In this document: positions 59,481 through 64,000 of the stretch, piece by piece
Layout of the letters: each line of letters begins with the position of its first letter
Numbering within the stretch: the first letter of the stretch is position 1
From: Drosophila miranda
Lineage: Eukaryota > Arthropoda > Insecta > Diptera > Drosophilidae
NCBI RefSeq assembly: GCF_003369915.1
Contig: NC_046673.1
Span: forward strand, 15,236,001-15,300,000
Reading direction: 5' to 3'
DNA length: 64,000 nucleotides
The notes under the pieces: model-generated
Databases searched by the model: none
What the model was told of the DNA's origin: nothing
Seen by the model: only the letters and a program-made list of their open reading frames with translations
Program-made: the position numbers and the translations under genes

Positions 59481-62183
59481 ATGCAGAATATACAGAACTC
59501 GACAGCAGTAACGTCATCGTCATCCGGGGGAACGAGGACAGGATGTGGTGCAGTATTATCATCAGCGGCAGATAGCAGCGGGGCGATACCGGAGGCAAAA
59601 TCCAGAAAAATCAGTGATGGCGGCGGTGGCATTGGCAGCGTCATCTGCAGCGGAAGCGGTGGATCCAGCGGCGACAGCTGCTCCCTCCACGATCCGTCAA
59701 CGGCGGTGAGAGCGGGAGTAAAGCATGTGTAACCATGGAAATTGCGTGCATTTAGATTTTACCAAATAATCTGTGTGCCAATAATTGTTGTTTTTTTTTC
59801 TTGATATTTCTGCGTGTTTGTGGATATTGTGTGTTGCCAAAAAATTATATAACATTAACCCAAAGCCGAAAGGCAGCGAGCGCACGCTTATGACCTGACC
59901 CCGCTCTAGCCATAGCCACCCTGTCCCTGCCCAGCCACCCCACCGTCCTGCTTGACTATGCATGGTGTTTGCGTATTTGTGTGTGTGAGCGTGGGTGGTC
60001 TGTGAATTCCTGTATGTGTGTGTGCTTGTTTTATTTATCCCTCCTCCTTGTTCTTCCGTTGCCGTAATTTTCGCAGTTAGAAGACCCATTTCCCGCCTGT
60101 GCTGCGCATGCCGCACACAAGTACACTCACAAACATGTACATACCCCCTCCCCGTTTCACCATGGCTTTTTTACGTGGGCTTGTTCCATTTTGCTTTTCG
60201 CTTTTGTTTTGCAATTTTCGAAATGCGTTTTTCTTCGATTTGTTTTGCTCTCCCCAATGTTATTTACCGTTATGTTTCCATCATTCAGAAATTACAGAGC
60301 CCTCCCACCCCACCACCACTTCTCTTACCATCGTATTTCGTGCCACTTGCTTGCTCCACCGCTCTCTCTCTTTGTCTCTGTGTCCGTCGCTGTCTCTTCG
60401 CATGTCCATGGGTCATGGCAGCACGCGTGGGTTTTGTGTGTGCCACAATGTTCCGTGACAAGTCCTGTCTGGTCCCTGATTTAATCACAACCCATTTAAT
60501 TTCATTTGAAACGCCTGGCCGCCAACGCTTCCTATTAATTTGGGGCTAATTAATTTTGGAGAGCGACAGGCGGCATGCGGCATCCGGCACCAGCTGTGAG
60601 CCTGATTACGTCAGGATGAATGGACGGACGGATGGAGAGTTCCAGTTTCAGTTCCAGTCGCTATCTATTTTTGGCCATTAATCCTTTGCCATGATGGTAA
60701 ACGGCCTTGCCACCCACTCAAGGATATGTTTATTTATAATCCCCCCCTCCATTTCCCCTGCTCCACACTGTAGGAGGCTGTGATTCGTGGTCGGTCCCTC
60801 GGTCTTCATTCATTATTCAGTTTTCGTACGAGTCTCATCAGCAAGTACGAGTACATATACATATGCGTGCATTTATAAATAGTTGTTTTGGCATCAACTT
60901 TGGTTCTGTTCTGTTTATGGGGTTTTTTTGTTTGTTCGCTTATTGATTTATTCATATTCTCCTTTCACATTTATTTTTAGCGCTTTTTATTGTTGCTAAT
61001 TTAACCAAATTGAAATCAGAAAACCTAACTCATTAGCGCGAGGTAAGCCTCCTCGAAACAGGAACCCATAGATGGCTCCGCCCCACCCCCTCCCGAACAA
61101 TTTACTAATGCCATCCCATATTTGCAGGCCACAAAGCATGCGCAGCCGCAACAGCAACAGCAGCAGCAGCCCATGGCCATACACTATCTGGCGAGCTTCC
61201 ATGAGATCTGCATAGTGACCGCTCTGCTGCCTCTGGTGACGCTCTTCACGTGCTTTGTGACCGCCTACGTCTACCAGTACGACGATGTACACGAGACACA
61301 TTGCCGCGTGAGTGTCCGAATAGCCCCCAAAGAGCACCGAAAGAAATGGGTTAACCTTCTCTCCCTTAACGGCTGTATAGGTATATAATATAATACCCTC
61401 GATAAGTGCAATTACGGGCGTCAGTCCACAGCGCTACTTCTGGCGTTTTAGCATTGCGCTACACATTGGACCACGCATCCCCATTGCCTTCGTCTACAAG
61501 AACTACTATCGGTCGCAGCTGAAGCGGATCAGCCCGGAGCTGGTGCCGCAGGCCAGCTGGCTGATCAGTCTGATTCTGGTGCTCAATTGCATTGAGATAG
61601 CGGCCCTGGGCGGCGTCACCTATATATCAAATCGGGAGAACTATCGTAAGCACATGCCACAGCATACAACAGCATAAACCGAATACTTAAATTTGAGCTA
61701 ATTATGGATTTCTTTGCCGGCAGCCGTGCACGAGAGAATCTTCATCACGTTCATGATATGCTCGCTGTGCTATATGCTGGCCACCATCAAGCTGAATGGT
61801 ATCCTCAATGCTGGCCAGTCGCTGAATGTCCAACAGCAGCAGTCGATCAAGTGGAAGAAGTTCTTCTTTGTGGCCTCCATACTGAGCACCATCGGTCTGC
61901 TGATCTTCTTTGCCAAACATCGCTTCTACTGTCACGATTTGGGTGAGTAAAAGTACAAGACAGAACAGGAGTTTGCTTTAGATCTTTGACTAATTTGAAA
62001 CCAATCGCTACCCCTCATGCAGCCTTCAGCTGGTTCGCGTTCTTTGAGTACTTGATCGCCATTGCCAATATGCTGTACCACTTCACCATCATATGGGACT
62101 TCCCATCGCAGTACATGGTGATTGTTCAGGGGCCGCTGGAAAATATATCGCAGTACTTGAGCAACAGGCCGAAAATCGACTAG
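59481..62183 (+). CDS. PGAP2: PGAP2/FRAG1-type GPI-anchor remodelling factor
   Basis: Five exons join in frame: 59481-59705, 61128-61307, 61381-61645, 61724-61942 and 62023-62183, giving 349 aa. The first 90 residues are Ser/Gly-rich with a poly-Gln tract and look disordered. The rest matches the Frag1/DRAM/Sfk1 family layout: a first membrane segment (TALLPLVTLFTCFVTAYVY), the HETHCRVYNIIPSIS luminal stretch, then PQRYFWRFSIALHIGPR and four further segments, ending with YLIAIANMLYHFTIIWDF. PGAP2 acts in the Golgi in fatty-acid remodelling of GPI anchors, keeping lipid-remodelled GPI proteins at the cell surface. The length of the conserved part (about 250 aa) equals that of the human protein. 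The N-terminal extension is insect-specific and the start at 59481 is the first in-frame Met in the exon. The acceptor at 61380 (GTATAG) has a weak pyrimidine tract but gives the conserved join. Confidence 0.9.
59706..61127 (+). other. first intron of PGAP2 (1.4 kb)
   Basis: Donor GCG|GTGAGA at 59705 and acceptor TTTGCAG at 61127. It contains TGTG runs and pyrimidine-rich stretches and no coding exon I can support. Confidence 0.75.
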
Positions 62184-64000
62184 AGCTGGAGAGCACTCCA
62201 TTCGTTCGTTTAATTTCCGGATTTTCTTCTCTAGTACATAGTGTCTGTGTGTGTGTGATTCCCATACGAAGCGTACAATTATTGATCTTCATCAACTTTA
62301 AAGTTTAAACCTAAGCGCTTCCATTGCAACAGAAACATTCTACGTGTAAATCATTCTATTTTTTTCTCAATTTTCTCTCTCTCCCTCTCTACAAACTCCC
62401 AAAAGAAAAAGAAAAAAGGAAAAACCAAAAACCAAAAGCGGAAAGGAAAGGAAAATGTGTTTAAACAGAAACCGAAACGAAAGCGAAATGTTCCATAGTT
62501 CCAAAAATATTCTAATTATATATCGTACGGGCATAATGTCCTTTGTACACATTCGAATTACGAGTAAATGAATTAAGTAACGTAAACGTAAGGTTTAAGT
62601 GCACCCAAACAAAAGGAAAACCAAAGAAAAACCATAGAGTAGACATATGTATGTATGCCTAGACGACGACCGTAGCTCGCAAAAGAAAGAACAGAACACT
62701 ACCAAATACCATTAGAAGAGTGGCAGAGTAACAGAGCAGCAGAGGCCGCTTTCAAGCAGATCTCATGTCAATTCCAAAATTCAAGGAGTCAGCGTTTATT
62801 ACATAGTAGCACTTAGACGTACATATCGTTTATACAGAAATAGGAAACATCATCAAAACTTGTGTGAAATTGTTTGGTGGCCCTATTGGGCTCCTAGTAC
62901 CCCTGAACAGAATTCAGACAATAGAGACAGGCAACGAACCACAAACAACAAACCACATGGGGGAATTCTACACACACATATATGTACACACAGACAGACC
63001 TTCTGATTGATGATAAACAAATCTAGCAATTAAACAACAATTCTAATTAGCCAATAAATGGAGAATGAAGTACAGATAGATGTGAAATAAGGTGAAACAA
63101 CCCCCCCTCCCCTACCACCCTCCAAAAAGTTGTATTTGCTGAACGAGTGGCATTCATATAGCTAAACTAAACGAATTGTAAACCAAATTAAGAGCCTCTC
63201 ATACACCGAATGTTGAAGGGGGGAACAACACATACTCGCATGTATGTGTGTATGTATGTATGTATGTTTTTTTTTTTCTATCTGAACAAATGTAATAGCA
63301 TTGAATCTTGTACCATACACAACAAAAACAGCAGAAGAAGCGAAACTGAAGCGGAAGCAGCAGTCAAGGAAAAACTCTTTTATTCCATAAGTAAAATACT
63401 ATTATTATTATTATACATTGCAATATGAATTATGCATTGCATTGTATTTGCGAAAGAGATACAGATATCCGTTTGAATTTTAATCCTTTGAATTATGTAA
63501 ACTAAACCAAGGCAAAGATGTAGCTAAACTAATGGAAACAATTGTTAATACTCACACGACACAAATGGAATATATGGGGGGAATTATATACCTATATATA
63601 TTGTAGATATACATATGTACATATCTATGTAGTATAGTAGGTATATGTTATGCAATTATTTGAATTGAATTGAATTACCTGTTGTTGATGCGATACGATA
63701 CATTCTAAAAGTTCTATGTCTGCCCTTCCGTTTCGCTCATGTTTTGTATCTCTGTTGCCCCTCCTCCGCCGTTGGAGCACTTCTAATTATGTGCCTCTCT
63801 TACGCTTTATAAAGATATACTACATATATATGTACATACAAAATATACTGTATACTGGACACTGGTATTGTATGCAATGTACCTCCTGTTCCATATGATA
63901 TGCATGTGTAGTTGTACCCTCTCTCACAGGCTATTTTCGATTGATTTTACATATATAGCATGTACTCGTATTTATGCATGTACATACATATGTACTATGT
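62184..64000 (+). other. PGAP2 3' UTR and downstream DNA
   Basis: AT-rich, with a TATG tetranucleotide run (63241-63267), CAGACAGAC and AAAG tracts, and three TGTACATA sites (63616-63623, 63831-63838, 63979-63986) that match the Pumilio recognition pattern if they are transcribed. The end of the PGAP2 transcript is not certain; no other gene is recognised before the window ends. Confidence 0.4.

Noticed and set aside
1-64000. CRISPR arrays, bacterial operons, phage or viral coding genes
   Set aside because: None seen; tandem repeats here lack spacer structure, and genes are intron-containing animal genes.

Overview
This window is animal nuclear DNA, and everything points to Drosophila. It has short GT-AG introns of 50-90 bp, AT-rich intergenic DNA full of dinucleotide and pentanucleotide repeats, TATA/initiator and DRE/Motif 1 promoters, and insect-type gene families. 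Some dispersed repeats suggest a species outside the melanogaster group, perhaps the obscura group, but this is not proven. There is no sign of bacterial operons, CRISPR, tRNA or rRNA genes.

I support nine protein-coding genes, with exon joins that keep frame throughout. From left to right: two tandem paralogous SLC16-type monocarboxylate transporters on the + strand (9534-11682, 647 aa; 15724-17746, 598 aa), each with a probable non-coding first exon far upstream (about 2390-2883 and about 13917-14132). On the - strand lies a large secreted Pro/Gln/Thr-rich protein (20269-23304, 941 aa), with a candidate first exon near 34.7-35.0 kb. From 23.3 to 40.8 kb I find no coding gene; a mobile-element-derived block lies at 35.7-38.3 kb, bounded by two nearly identical direct copies of about 210 bp.

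From 40.8 to 45.7 kb are two - strand peritrophin-like chitin-binding genes (320 aa and 422 aa), with a small + strand gene between them (42675-43085, 136 aa) built on three 24-residue repeats. Both chitin-binding genes have TATA promoters, and the first has four GATA-factor motifs in 110 bp, which fits gut expression. A divergent MCT-like major facilitator gene follows (47524-49630, 627 aa).

From 51.9 to 58.0 kb lies the SUMO protease Ulp1 (six exons, 1883 aa) with an intact catalytic His/Asp/Gln/Cys set. Its N-terminal region contains three almost identical 195-residue repeats, and the gene is flanked by diverged direct repeats of about 550 bp. The last gene is PGAP2/FRAG1 (59481-62183, 349 aa, five exons), a GPI-anchor remodelling factor with a DRE plus paired Motif 1 promoter.

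The genes do not form one pathway. The window reads as a normal euchromatic segment whose novelty lies in local duplication: tandem transporters, repeat expansion in Ulp1, rearranged chitin-binding domains, and repeats flanking Ulp1. I found no convincing previously undescribed multi-gene system.
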